6,645 bases of DNA from Alteromonadaceae bacterium (GCA_013393545.1 JABXHG010000030.1:1-6645); one strand, 5' to 3'. Shown: positions 1 to 5,908, counted from the stretch's first letter. Translations and numbers: made by a program. The notes: a model not told the origin generated them from the sequence alone.

Positions 1-116
1 ATGTTCGGCGATTTGCCACCAAGTTCCACAGTCGAGGGAATGATATTCTCGGCAGCACACTTGAGGATGTGGGAGCCAACAGGCGTGGAGCCGGTAAAGG
101 CAATCTTGGCAATGCG
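1..116 (-). pseudogene. aldehyde dehydrogenase fragment (NAD-dependent, AldB/ExaC-like), runs off left edge
   Basis: Read on the minus strand, this stretch encodes [18 protein letters not shown], then [18 protein letters not shown] up to the window edge. FTGSTxVG is the nucleotide-binding loop of aldehyde dehydrogenases. ELGGKSPN carries the conserved catalytic-base Glu that precedes the active-site Cys, which would lie further left, outside the window. The wording is closest to the AldB/ExaC (acetaldehyde dehydrogenase) type as I remember it. Homology stops around positions 110-125: upstream of RIAKI the expected N-terminal ~200 residues are absent, and the DNA instead reads on the plus strand as the end of another gene. 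No start codon or promoter is visible, so the piece is most likely a 5'-truncated relic. Family assignment is confident; subtype and full extent are not. Confidence 0.78.
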
Positions 117-117
117 C

Positions 118-192
118 GTGCTGGTGGAAGTGCCGTTGATGCTGGCACTGGTGAAGATTGCCAACAAGACGCGGGACAAGTTCCCGGAGTAA
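118..192 (+). pseudogene. C-terminal remnant of an ACR3-type arsenite efflux transporter
   Basis: The plus strand encodes [18 protein letters not shown] and a few charged residues before a TAA stop at 190-192. The LVEVPxML segment followed by a basic tail is typical of the last membrane helix and C-terminus of ACR3 (ArsB-type) arsenite/H+ antiporters, which are about 350 residues long. Only about 25 codons survive. The reading frame stays open to position 1, but upstream of 112 it is merely the antisense of the aldehyde dehydrogenase piece. The gene was therefore cut and joined to foreign DNA near 112-125. A hairpin begins 10 bases after the stop, as expected for a real gene end. The fragment is short, so the identification is tentative. 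Confidence 0.55.
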
Positions 193-202
193 ACCCTCAA
201 AA

Positions 203-232
203 CACCGGCTCTGGCCCACGCCAAAGCCGGTG
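203..232. terminator. hairpin after the ACR3 remnant, probable (bidirectional) terminator
   Basis: CACCGGCT (203-210) pairs perfectly with AGCCGGTG (225-232). An inner stem TGGC/GCCA (212-215/220-223) closes a CCAC loop, with one mismatch (C211 against A224). On the minus strand the stem is followed by TTTTGAGGGTTT; on the plus strand only by AATCTGTT. It looks like the old terminator of the arsenite exporter gene and insulates uppP from upstream transcription. Confidence 0.6.
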
Positions 233-236
233 AATC

Positions 237-265
237 TGTTCAGTCTCCCGCCACCCTGCTAATAT
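237..265 (+). promoter_or_regulatory. putative uppP promoter with extended -10
   Basis: TGCTAATAT at 257-265 is an extended -10 (TG, one base, TAATAT). TGTTCA at about 237-242 is a weak -35 at roughly 17-bp spacing. It lies just downstream of the hairpin and about 40 bases before the uppP start, the only sensible place for a promoter. Assigned by eye. Confidence 0.4.
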
Positions 266-306
266 CCAGCGCAGTTTCCACCACCGAACCTGACGGAACC
301 CGCATA

Positions 307-1104
307 ATGGATTTTTACCAGGCCCTGTTCCTTGGCCTTCTCCAGGGACTGACCGAATTCCTCCCCATCTCCAGCTCCGGCCACCTGATACTGACACCGG
401 CCTTCTTTGGCTGGGAAGACCAGGGGGTCGGATTCGACCTTTCGGTTCATATCGGCACTCTGCTGGCAGTGGTTCTCTACTTCCGCCGGGATGTGTTCGG
501 CATTGCCAAAGACGGCCTGATTTCCATGGGCCAGCGCAGGCTCGTTGGCCAGGGCGCGCTGGCCCTGTACCTGGTCATCGGCACCATCCCGGCCGGCTTG
601 GCGGGGCTGGCGCTGCTGGACATGATCGACAACGAACTGCGCGGAGCCGGCGTTATTTTCATCACCACCCTGGTGTTCGGCCTGCTACTGGGGGTTGCCG
701 ACTGGCTGCCCCGGCGCGAACGCACCCTGGACTCCCTGAGCTGGAAAGACGCCCTGATCGTCGGCCTCGCCCAGGCCTTCGCCCTGGTTCCCGGCACCTC
801 CCGCTCCGGCGTCACCATCACCGCCGGGCTGTTCCTGGGCATGAGCCGCCAGACGGCCTCTCGCTTCTCGTTCCTGCTGGCTATTCCGATTATTGTGCTC
901 GCTTCTGCGGTGAAATTGCTGGAAGTGGCCACCTCGGATGTTACCGTGGACTGGAGTGGCTTCCTGCTGGGCGGCGTGACCTCGTTCCTGATGGCCATCA
1001 CGGCGATTCACTTCTTCCTGAAGTGGCTCAACAAGGTAGGGATGTGGCCTTACGTGATTTACCGCATTGTACTGGCCGGGGTGATTTATGCGGTTCTTAT
1101 GTAG
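307..1104 (+). CDS. uppP: undecaprenyl-diphosphatase UppP (BacA)
   Basis: This integral membrane enzyme removes one phosphate from undecaprenyl diphosphate. It regenerates the lipid carrier for peptidoglycan and other envelope polymers, and overproduction confers bacitracin resistance. The 265 residues match the usual 265-275. Both signature regions are present: QGLTEFLPISSSGH at residues 13-26, giving the (E/Q)xxxE motif as Q13/E17 plus H26, and PGTSRSG at 162-168 with the essential Arg166. The remainder is strings of hydrophobic helices with a cytoplasmic-type loop around 134-146. The ATG at 307 places the first motif at the normal distance from the N-terminus; the ribosome site (GACGGA, 291-296) is weak. 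The gene appears monocistronic, with a relic upstream and a convergent transporter gene downstream. Nothing looks damaged. Confidence 0.97.
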   Translation: MDFYQALFLGLLQGLTEFLPISSSGHLILTPAFFGWEDQGVGFDLSVHIGTLLAVVLYFRRDVFGIAKDGLISMGQRRLVGQGALALYLVIGTIPAGLAGLALLDMIDNELRGAGVIFITTLVFGLLLGVADWLPRRERTLDSLSWKDALIVGLAQAFALVPGTSRSGVTITAGLFLGMSRQTASRFSFLLAIPIIVLASAVKLLEVATSDVTVDWSGFLLGGVTSFLMAITAIHFFLKWLNKVGMWPYVIYRIVLAGVIYAVLM

Positions 1105-1255
1105 GTTTGCTCCATGAGTCGAACTCCTTGGTCTTAGGAACGAGCCCATGTGGAATCGGACCTGTTTCTTCCACGCATCTCTCTTCAGGGACATCCTGCG
1201 CTGCACCTGCTGCCGCCGCGCCTGATCATCCTGCACAAGCCCTTCGGCCGGGCCT
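1105..1255. other. convergent intergenic spacer between uppP and the BCCT gene
   Basis: About 150 bases lie between the uppP stop and the terminator A-tract. I see no recognisable gene. A 39-codon open stretch (about 1138-1257, +) has no start codon or family resemblance. GCCC/GGGC arms around 1239-1253 could form a small hairpin next to the terminator. Confidence 0.5.
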
Positions 1256-1286
1256 AAAAAAAACCGCCAGGGCACAGCGCTGGCGG
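1256..1286 (-). terminator. intrinsic terminator of the BCCT transporter gene
   Basis: CCGCCAG (1264-1270) pairs with CTGGCGG (1280-1286), and a small inner GC/GC stem caps it. On the minus strand the stem is followed by eight T (A-tract at 1256-1263), a textbook Rho-independent terminator about 20 bases past the transporter stop. On the plus strand only GTTT follows, so it would stop uppP transcripts weakly at best. Confidence 0.85.
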
Positions 1287-1298
1287 GTTTCTAACAGC

Positions 1299-1314
1299 AA
1301 GCCTGATCAGGCTT
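1299..1314. repeat. perfect 16-bp palindrome over the BCCT stop codon
   Basis: AAGCCTGATCAGGCTT is a perfect inverted repeat that contains the TGA stop of the minus-strand transporter gene. It lacks a following T-run, so it is not a terminator by itself. It could add a 3'-end RNA hairpin before the main terminator. Confidence 0.6.
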
Positions 1315-3361
1315 TGCCGGGCTCCGGACTCTCGTCTGTATTGATCATTTCATCGTGCTCATCCATGTCCCACGGCAGTTTGCCCGGTGAGATATCCAGG
1401 AAGTGCAGATAGTTCTCGAACTGGTCGAGAGTGTCCTTGATCACATCGTGCTCATCATAGCCGTAGATATCGTAGGCCCGGCCACCCCGGCGCAGATACA
1501 CCTCGGCGCGGTAGTAAGAGTCCGGCTTGTCGGCCTCGCGCTTCAGCTCGCCGTAAACAAAGCCCGGCAACTCATGCTCGGTCAGGCGGATGTCGTAAAG
1601 GAAATCCACGTGATGTTCCCGATGCACCTGCAGGTGGGAGCGCTCGTTCTCGGCATCATACTCGGCGGTGGCGTTCCAGCCACGGGCCTTGAGCTCTTTT
1701 TCCACCTCGCGCATGGCGTTCATGACGGTGTTCTTGATGTACATTTCCACCTCATGCTTGCCGGGGAACTCGACAATCGACGCCAGACGGTGTTTCCACT
1801 GGGACGTGGTCATGTGCCGGCTGCTCATCATATGTGCCTGCAGACTGCTTTCCCGGTGCCCTTCAATCACCAGCGCCCGCCACATGCCAATACCGGCAAT
1901 CAGCATGATGATGGCAAACGGCAGTGCACTGGCAATGGTCATGGTCTGCAACGCGCTCAGGCCACCAGCCAACAGCAGCACCGACGCCACCGCACCTTCC
2001 AGCACCGCCCAGAACACCCGCTGCCAGGCCGGGGTATTGATCACACCACCGGAGGCCAGGGAGTCAATCACCAACGAGCCAGAGTCTGATGAGGTCACAA
2101 AGAAGGTGATGATCAGTAACACCGTCAGCAGTGAGATAAAGAAAGACCAGGGCAGCACATCAAACAACTGGAACAGCGCCACAGCGTGGTCCGCTTGTAC
2201 ATCTGCAATCAGGGTATCCAGGCCTTCGTTCATGATCAGGTTCAGGGCGGTATCGCCGAACACCGAAAACCAAAGGAAGGTGAAGATCGACGGCACCAGC
2301 ATCACCCCGAAAACAAACTGACGAATGGTGCGGCCACGGCTGATTTTCGCGATAAACATGCCGACAAACGGCGCCCAGGCGATGGTCCAGCCGAAGATGA
2401 ATAGCGTCCAGTTACCGATCCAGTCACTACGACTGTAGGCCTGGATATTGAAAGTACGCTCGACAATCCCGCTCATGTAGCTGCCGGTGTTCTGCAGGAA
2501 GGTTTCCAGGATGTGAATGGTCGGCCCGACAATAAACACGAACAGCATCAGCGACACCGCCAGCACCATATTCAGAATGGACAATCGTTTCACACCCTTG
2601 TCCATACCGGCGACAACAGACACAGTCGCTGCTGCGGTAATCACAGCAATGGCAATAATCTGGACCGTGGTGTTGATGGGAATGCCTTCCCACAGATAAT
2701 GAATACCGGCGTTAATCTGGGTAACCGACAGGCCAAGCGTGGTGGCAATACCAAACATGGTGCCAAGAATGGCAAACACGTCCACCGCGTGGCCAATGGG
2801 GCCATAGATTTTCTCGCCAATCAGTGGATAGAGCGCAGACCGGATAGACAGCGGCAGACCATGACGGAAGGCAAAGTACGCCAGTACCAGCCCCACCAGG
2901 CCGTAAATTGCCCAGATATGAAAGCCCCAGTGGAAGAAGGCGATCTGCATGGCCTGTTTGGCCGAGTCCACCGTCTCGGCCGCGCCGGCCGGGGGTGACG
3001 CATAATGCAGTACCGGTTCAGCGACACCGAAGAACAGCAGCGCAATACCGTAACCGGCGGAAAACAGCATGGCGAACCATTCGGGAAAGCTGTATTGGGC
3101 CTCGGCGTGATCCGGCCCCAGCTTGATGTTGCCCCACTTGGACACACCCACCGAAACGATAAACACCAGGAATATTGCCACCGACAGCATGTAGAACCAG
3201 CCAAAGGTGTCGGTAATCCAGGCCAGGGTCGAGCTGAACAGCTCGCCGGCCAACTCAGGGTTGCTGATGGTGCCAATCACCAGTAACAGCGCCACCGCAA
3301 CCGCAGGAATAAACACCGGAACCAGAATAGTGGACCGGATCGCCTTCTTTTCTGAAGCCAT
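1307..3361 (-). CDS. BCCT-family transporter, BetT-like (choline/betaine type) with regulatory C-terminal domain
   Basis: This inner-membrane ion-coupled uptake carrier for quaternary ammonium osmolytes (choline, glycine betaine or a relative) has 684 residues from the chosen ATG. A ~500-residue 12-helix core carries BCCT hallmarks: AGYGIALLFFGVAEP near 102, the helix-4 aromatic box W145, W150 and Y153, and PFVGMFIAKISRGRTIR at 331-347. Residues ~515-684 form a hydrophilic cytoplasmic domain, from about WKHRLASIVEFPGKHEVE, resembling the long osmosensing tail of BetT (E. coli BetT has 677 residues). In helix 8 the usual aromatic cluster FYWxWWIxW reads FIFGWTIAW (321-329), so the substrate is uncertain. 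The ATG at 3361 is preceded by GGATGGAG. ATG 3370 and GTG 3406 are in-frame alternatives without good ribosome sites. It follows the permease gene by 85 bases on the same strand. No betIBA genes are present. Confidence 0.93.
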   Translation of the reverse strand: MASEKKAIRSTILVPVFIPAVAVALLLVIGTISNPELAGELFSSTLAWITDTFGWFYMLSVAIFLVFIVSVGVSKWGNIKLGPDHAEAQYSFPEWFAMLFSAGYGIALLFFGVAEPVLHYASPPAGAAETVDSAKQAMQIAFFHWGFHIWAIYGLVGLVLAYFAFRHGLPLSIRSALYPLIGEKIYGPIGHAVDVFAILGTMFGIATTLGLSVTQINAGIHYLWEGIPINTTVQIIAIAVITAAATVSVVAGMDKGVKRLSILNMVLAVSLMLFVFIVGPTIHILETFLQNTGSYMSGIVERTFNIQAYSRSDWIGNWTLFIFGWTIAWAPFVGMFIAKISRGRTIRQFVFGVMLVPSIFTFLWFSVFGDTALNLIMNEGLDTLIADVQADHAVALFQLFDVLPWSFFISLLTVLLIITFFVTSSDSGSLVIDSLASGGVINTPAWQRVFWAVLEGAVASVLLLAGGLSALQTMTIASALPFAIIMLIAGIGMWRALVIEGHRESSLQAHMMSSRHMTTSQWKHRLASIVEFPGKHEVEMYIKNTVMNAMREVEKELKARGWNATAEYDAENERSHLQVHREHHVDFLYDIRLTEHELPGFVYGELKREADKPDSYYRAEVYLRRGGRAYDIYGYDEHDVIKDTLDQFENYLHFLDISPGKLPWDMDEHDEMINTDESPEPGKA

Positions 3362-3415
3362 AGACTCCATCCGTGTTGAGAGTGAGTGAAAGCCTTTGCA
3401 CAACACAAAGACACT

Positions 3416-3429
3416 CCGGGGTTGCCCGG
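3416..3429 (-). other. small GC hairpin in the permease-BCCT gap
   Basis: CCGGG and CCCGG arms sit in the 85-base gap between the two transporter genes. On the minus strand no T-run follows directly, so this is not a clear terminator. Partial attenuation or an mRNA processing site is possible. The gap holds no obvious promoter, which favours co-transcription. Confidence 0.3.
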
Positions 3430-3446
3430 CGATTGTCAGACGCGAC

Positions 3447-4682
3447 TCAGAGCAACACAGGTTCCGGCAACCAACCAGCCAGCCCCATGAAATGGAAAAG
3501 AATGGTCAGCACGCCAAAAATCAAAACCAGCGCAATGCCCAACTGGCCGCCCGGGGCCATAAAGCCACGACGCCCACCCTTCAGTGTTCGGGACTTTCGG
3601 GCCAGCAGCGCCGGGACAATACAGGCCCAGACCGCCGCAGCCGCACCGGCATAGCCAATGGCAAGAACGAAGCCAAACGGAAAAAACAACGAGAGCAGCA
3701 ATGGTGGAATAAAAGTAACTGACCAGGTTTTGGAGCGCCCTTTGCGATCATTATCGAAGCCCAGCAGGTCGGCCATGTAGTCAAAGGTACCCAGACCAAC
3801 GCCGACAAAAGACGACAAAATGGCAGCCGTTGAGAAAGCGCTGATGGTCGTCGCCACCCGCTCGGAATTGATGGCAAAACCAAGTGCGGCGAGCAGAACA
3901 TCCACATCACCGCCCTGGGCGACCACCGGGCCGAAATCCGCTCTCGGCAGATTGCCGAATATGCTGATCAGCCACACCAGGTAGAACATCAAAGCCACCA
4001 GTGTACCGCCCAGAATAGCTTTCTGCGCTTTACTCTCCTCGCCATAATAGGCGCGCATTGATGCCACCGAATGATGATAGCCGAAAGACGTCAGCGCCAC
4101 TGGCAACATCGCCATCGCATAAGGCGCATATTGACCGTCGGCATTTGCGGAATCAAACAGAATAGCCAGGTCAATTCTTACCGCTAGCCCAGAGACACCG
4201 AGTACAAAACTCACCAGCATGAAAGTGATGAGCACCACCGAAAGTCGGTCCACTGCACGGGTTGAATGCCACACGACCAGAGAGGACAGCAGGACAAAAA
4301 CAACCGAAGCCAGCTTACTGTTGACCCCAGTCATGCTCTGCAAAATCAAGCCAGACGACGTGATGTAGGCATACAGGAGAATGCCGCCAACAAAGTACAC
4401 CGTCAGATTACTGAATGCGTTCACCCGGGAACCGAGCAGAGATTTGGTAACGGTATTGAACGATGCCCGCAAACCGAAGTGCTTGAAGGCCTCCAGCAGC
4501 ATCCAGCCGGACAGCGTCATCACCACCATGGTGAGCACGAGCGCCAGGATAGACCAGGTCGTCCAGGCACCAGCACCGGAACTGGGCAAGCCCAGCATAC
4601 CGGCACCGACGCAAACACTTGCAATAATACTCGCCCCGCCAATCAGGGAAGGCATGGACTTGGGTTCTGCGCGCTCGGTCAA
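3447..4682 (-). CDS. aromatic amino acid permease, HAAAP family (Mtr/TnaB/TyrP-like)
   Basis: A proton-driven inner-membrane importer for tryptophan, tyrosine or a related aromatic amino acid. Its 411 residues match Mtr/TyrP (about 400-415), and the order of segments follows Mtr from end to end. SLIGGASIIASVCVGAGMLGLP at ~12-33 is the helix-1 substrate/ion site. QYAPYAMAMLPVALTSFGYHHS and MRAYYGEES follow in the middle, then LGTFDYMADLLGFDNDRKGR and the late AIGYAGAAAAVWACIVPALLAR. The start is TTG at 4682-4680, preceded by a perfect GGAGG four bases upstream. The first ATG (codon 10, 4655) has no ribosome site and would trim the N-terminus. Substrate specificity within the family cannot be read off. 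It is probably the first gene of a two-gene transcript with the BCCT carrier; no linked tryptophanase or regulator is present. Confidence 0.93.
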   Translation of the reverse strand: MTERAEPKSMPSLIGGASIIASVCVGAGMLGLPSSGAGAWTTWSILALVLTMVVMTLSGWMLLEAFKHFGLRASFNTVTKSLLGSRVNAFSNLTVYFVGGILLYAYITSSGLILQSMTGVNSKLASVVFVLLSSLVVWHSTRAVDRLSVVLITFMLVSFVLGVSGLAVRIDLAILFDSANADGQYAPYAMAMLPVALTSFGYHHSVASMRAYYGEESKAQKAILGGTLVALMFYLVWLISIFGNLPRADFGPVVAQGGDVDVLLAALGFAINSERVATTISAFSTAAILSSFVGVGLGTFDYMADLLGFDNDRKGRSKTWSVTFIPPLLLSLFFPFGFVLAIGYAGAAAAVWACIVPALLARKSRTLKGGRRGFMAPGGQLGIALVLIFGVLTILFHFMGLAGWLPEPVLL

Positions 4683-4868
4683 TGGGCCTCCGTCGTCGCG
4701 TATCAGCTTTTGGATTTAACAGCGGCCGCATGATAGCGCTTTGAATTTGCCGACACTACGGGCAGAAACAACGCCAGAACTGATTCTATTAGCAAAATCT
4801 TGAATGGCGATCTGGCGACAAAATGATAGGCAGCGAGCTATCTGAACCAGAGTTAGTTAAGGAGTTAC
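4683..4868. other. upstream region of the permease gene
   Basis: AT-richer non-coding DNA that must hold the minus-strand promoter of the permease-BCCT unit. I see TTAAAT and TAGAAT -10-like words on the minus strand but no pair with a good -35, so I do not place a promoter. The ribosome site GGAGG is at 4687-4691 (complement). No gene or relic is recognisable. Confidence 0.4.
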
Positions 4869-4887
4869 GGGGTCAGGCCTTGCATTC
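4869..4887. repeat. candidate dispersed-repeat motif downstream of higA
   Basis: GGGGTCAGGCCTTGCATTC with an AGGCCT core resembles short conserved words I associate with intergenic repeats and transposase flanks in gammaproteobacteria. It stands just before the left copy of the 13-bp repeat that flanks higBA. This rests on memory of similar sequences, not on a comparison within the window. Confidence 0.3.
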
Positions 4888-4888
4888 C

Positions 4889-4901
4889 TGGTCGCAAAGC
4901 G
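4889..4901. repeat. 13-bp direct repeat, left copy flanking higBA
   Basis: TGGTCGCAAAGCG occurs here and again, identical and in the same orientation, at 5609-5621. The pair brackets the whole higB-higA module. A repeat of this length 720 bases apart is unlikely by chance in so short a window. Confidence 0.65.
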
Positions 4902-4931
4902 GCGGAAAATCGATAGCTGTGAAGCCGTTGG

Positions 4932-5246
4932 TTATGCCCTATGTCTGATTTCAGATACCGCAGTCCACGGACGAATAGTCTTTAACTGATCCTCCAGGGC
5001 ATCTTCGGCAATCTCAGTGTCGTAGGCTGCCTGAGCGCGCAACCAGTAGCCGTTAGACAAACCAAAGAAACGACAGAGTCGCAGATCCGTGTCTGCGGTA
5101 ATCGAACGTTTTCCCGCAATGATCTGGCCTATTCTCTGAGCAGGCACCCCAATTTCTTTGGCCAGGCGGTATTGAGAAATGCCCATCGGTTCCAGAAAAT
5201 CTTCTTTGAGCAACTCGCCTGGCGTGACAGCATCAATGTTGCGCAT
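4932..5246 (-). CDS. higA: HigA antitoxin (HTH, VapI/HigA family)
   Basis: The antitoxin of a type II toxin-antitoxin pair: it binds and neutralises HigB and represses the operon. Its 104 residues fit the family. TPGELLKEDFLEPMGIS leads into a helix-turn-helix at ~24-47 (SQYRLAKEIGVPAQRIGQII then AGKR). The HigA-typical block of SITADTDLRLCRFFGLS, YWLRAQAAYD follows. The ATG at 5246 is chosen because TTAGGAGG lies six bases before it. The open frame extends upstream to 5408, but that part is only the antisense frame of the toxin gene. The ribosome site overlaps the TAG stop of higB, and the 10-base gap implies translational coupling. The TAA stop sits inside GCATAAC, which resembles an integron R'' core site. 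Short extension after YDTEIAEDALE is normal for the family. Confidence 0.95.
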   Translation of the reverse strand: MRNIDAVTPGELLKEDFLEPMGISQYRLAKEIGVPAQRIGQIIAGKRSITADTDLRLCRFFGLSNGYWLRAQAAYDTEIAEDALEDQLKTIRPWTAVSEIRHRA

Positions 5247-5256
5247 GAGCCACCTC
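5247..5256 (-). promoter_or_regulatory. higA ribosome binding site overlapping the higB stop
   Basis: On the minus strand TAGGAGGTGGCTC precedes the higA ATG. The higB TAG supplies the first bases of the Shine-Dalgarno word AGGAGG. Ribosomes finishing the toxin can start the antitoxin directly, and a strong antitoxin site beside a weak toxin site favours excess HigA. Confidence 0.85.
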
Positions 5257-5535
5257 CTAATGGTAATCAACAATTTCGACATCTTCCGCGCCAGCCCTGG
5301 TCCAGCGGAAGCAAACCCGGAACTGCTTGTTGATTCGAATGCTGTGCTGGCCTTGGCGGTCACCAAGCAATGGCTCCAACATATTTCCGGGCGGTACTTT
5401 AAGATCATCCAACTGGCTTGCAGCTTGGAGTTGCCGAATCTTCCTTAACGCAACTCGCTCAAAATTGACGAAGCGACTGACGCGGCGTCCGCTTGCCAAC
5501 TTCTCGGTGTCCTTACACTTGAACGATATGATCAT
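5257..5535 (-). CDS. higB: HigB toxin (RelE-superfamily, plasmid-killer type)
   Basis: The toxin of the pair, a ribosome-dependent mRNA interferase of the RelE fold. Its 92 residues are standard for the HigB family. Recognisable blocks are FKCKDTEKLASGRR at the N-terminus, the ALRKIRQLQAASQLDDL helix (29-45) and PPGNMLEPLLGDRQGQHSIR at 48-67. The strand INKQFRVCFRW (68-78) and the C-terminal EIVDYH follow. The last three blocks are the family signature, with R73 and the terminal H92 region where the active site lies. The ATG at 5535 is chosen because the family begins with MI.SF; the open frame continues upstream to 5697 only through repeat-like hairpins. No ribosome site is visible, and a promoter is predicted almost directly before the ATG. 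The toxin-first order is typical of higBA. It looks complete and functional. Confidence 0.95.
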   Translation of the reverse strand: MIISFKCKDTEKLASGRRVSRFVNFERVALRKIRQLQAASQLDDLKVPPGNMLEPLLGDRQGQHSIRINKQFRVCFRWTRAGAEDVEIVDYH

Positions 5536-5541
5536 GTCCCA

Positions 5542-5578
5542 ATAGTGACGTGATGCGACATTAACGTCAAGCGTTATT
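5542..5578 (-). promoter_or_regulatory. higBA promoter and probable HigA operator
   Basis: On the minus strand TTGACG (complement of 5565-5570) and CACTAT (complement of 5542-5547) are 17 bases apart, a plausible -35/-10 pair. Over the -35 lies an imperfect inverted repeat, ATTAACG (5560-5566), TCAAG, CGTTATT (5572-5578), with 6 of 7 positions matching. It is well placed for HigA autorepression. Confidence 0.6.
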
Positions 5579-5596
5579 AACCGGAAGATGAATCTC

Positions 5597-5628
5597 GAAC
5601 ATTCGCTTTGGTCGCAAAGCGAACGTTC
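5597..5628. repeat. hairpin containing the right 13-bp repeat copy
   Basis: GAACATTCGCTTT (5597-5609) pairs with AAAGCGAACGTTC (5616-5628) over 12 of 13 positions around the loop GGTCGC. The right copy of the direct repeat TGGTCGCAAAGCG (5609-5621) spans the loop and one arm. It lies upstream of the higBA promoter and has no T-run, so it is not a simple terminator. Confidence 0.7.
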
Positions 5629-5636
5629 AGATGGTG

Positions 5637-5721
5637 CGATAACGCGAAGCTTTGCGGCAGTTTTGGAACCGCGCAGCGGTGGAAAACTGTCCGACAACAG
5701 CGGCTGCTTAAAATGCTATCG
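5637..5721. repeat. long bulged hairpin, attC-like in architecture
   Basis: The stretch folds on itself. The outer stem is CGATA/TATCG, followed by AAGC/GCTT, then a long inner arm (5652-5697). That arm pairs TTG/CAA, CGG/CCG, CAGTTTT/AAAACTG and ACCGC/GCGGT around a GCA loop, with two single-base bulges on the same side (T5690 and A5694) and unpaired spacers between outer and inner stems. Same-side bulges and a spacer are features of integron attC sites. However, the core sites do not fit GTTRRRY/RYYYAAC. The outer stem contains the stop codon of the toxin relic. It could also be a dispersed repeat of this genome. Confidence 0.5.
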
Positions 5722-5907
5722 TTCACCTTCCAGCTCGTGCCATACCCTTAGAATGATGATGGCACTCACATGTACAGAATAGCGAACAATGTACTTGCCA
5801 AAGACCATGTCGCGGATGGAATCAGGTACTGGCGCCAGTTCAACCGGCGGACGGTCAGGCAACTGACACCTCACGTGCAGCTGCCAGCGGGCTGGCGTAG
5901 CAGCTCC
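5716..5907 (-). pseudogene. RelE/ParE-family toxin, C-terminal remnant
   Basis: The minus strand encodes LPDRPPVELAPVPDSIRDMV, then FGKYIVRYSV and IIILRVWHELEGER before a TAG stop at 5718-5716. The order IRDxVFGKYIVRY then ILRVWH is the C-terminal half of RelE/ParE toxins, mRNA interferases or gyrase poisons of about 90-100 residues. Only about 48 residues are recognisable, and the frame has no usable start codon. Just upstream, in another minus frame, SPLAAAREVSVA resembles the helical N-terminal part of the family, so an internal deletion with frameshift is likely. No antitoxin gene is seen; DNA beyond about 5910 turns into the metal exporter relic. The toxin should be inactive because the N-terminal half and start are lost. 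Family call fairly sure, lesion details less so. Confidence 0.68.
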
Positions 5908-5908
5908 C

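Noticed and set aside
477..1001. Long minus-strand open frame inside uppP
   Set aside because: Antisense shadow of a clear conserved gene, with compositionally biased Arg/Ser-rich translation.
1138..1257. 39-codon plus-strand open stretch between uppP and the terminator
   Set aside because: No start codon, bounded by stops, no recognisable similarity.
1403..2321. Plus-strand open frames inside the BCCT gene
   Set aside because: Antisense shadows of the transporter, His/Gln-rich, with no family resemblance.
3362..3406. GTG start 15 codons upstream for the BCCT transporter
   Set aside because: No ribosome site precedes the GTG, whereas GGATGGAG precedes the ATG at 3361. ATG 3370 remains possible.
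4856..4940. Canonical integron attC after higA
   Set aside because: GCATAAC at the higA stop resembles an R'' site, but no matching GTTATGC-type R' follows on the same strand within 120 bases, so a full attC cannot be claimed.
5247..5408. Extended N-terminus for HigA
   Set aside because: Family homology begins at the ATG at 5246, which has a strong ribosome site; the extension is the antisense frame of higB.
5536..5697. Extended N-terminus for HigB
   Set aside because: The extra codons are translation of the hairpin repeats and promoter region; HigB proteins start at the MI.SF methionine.
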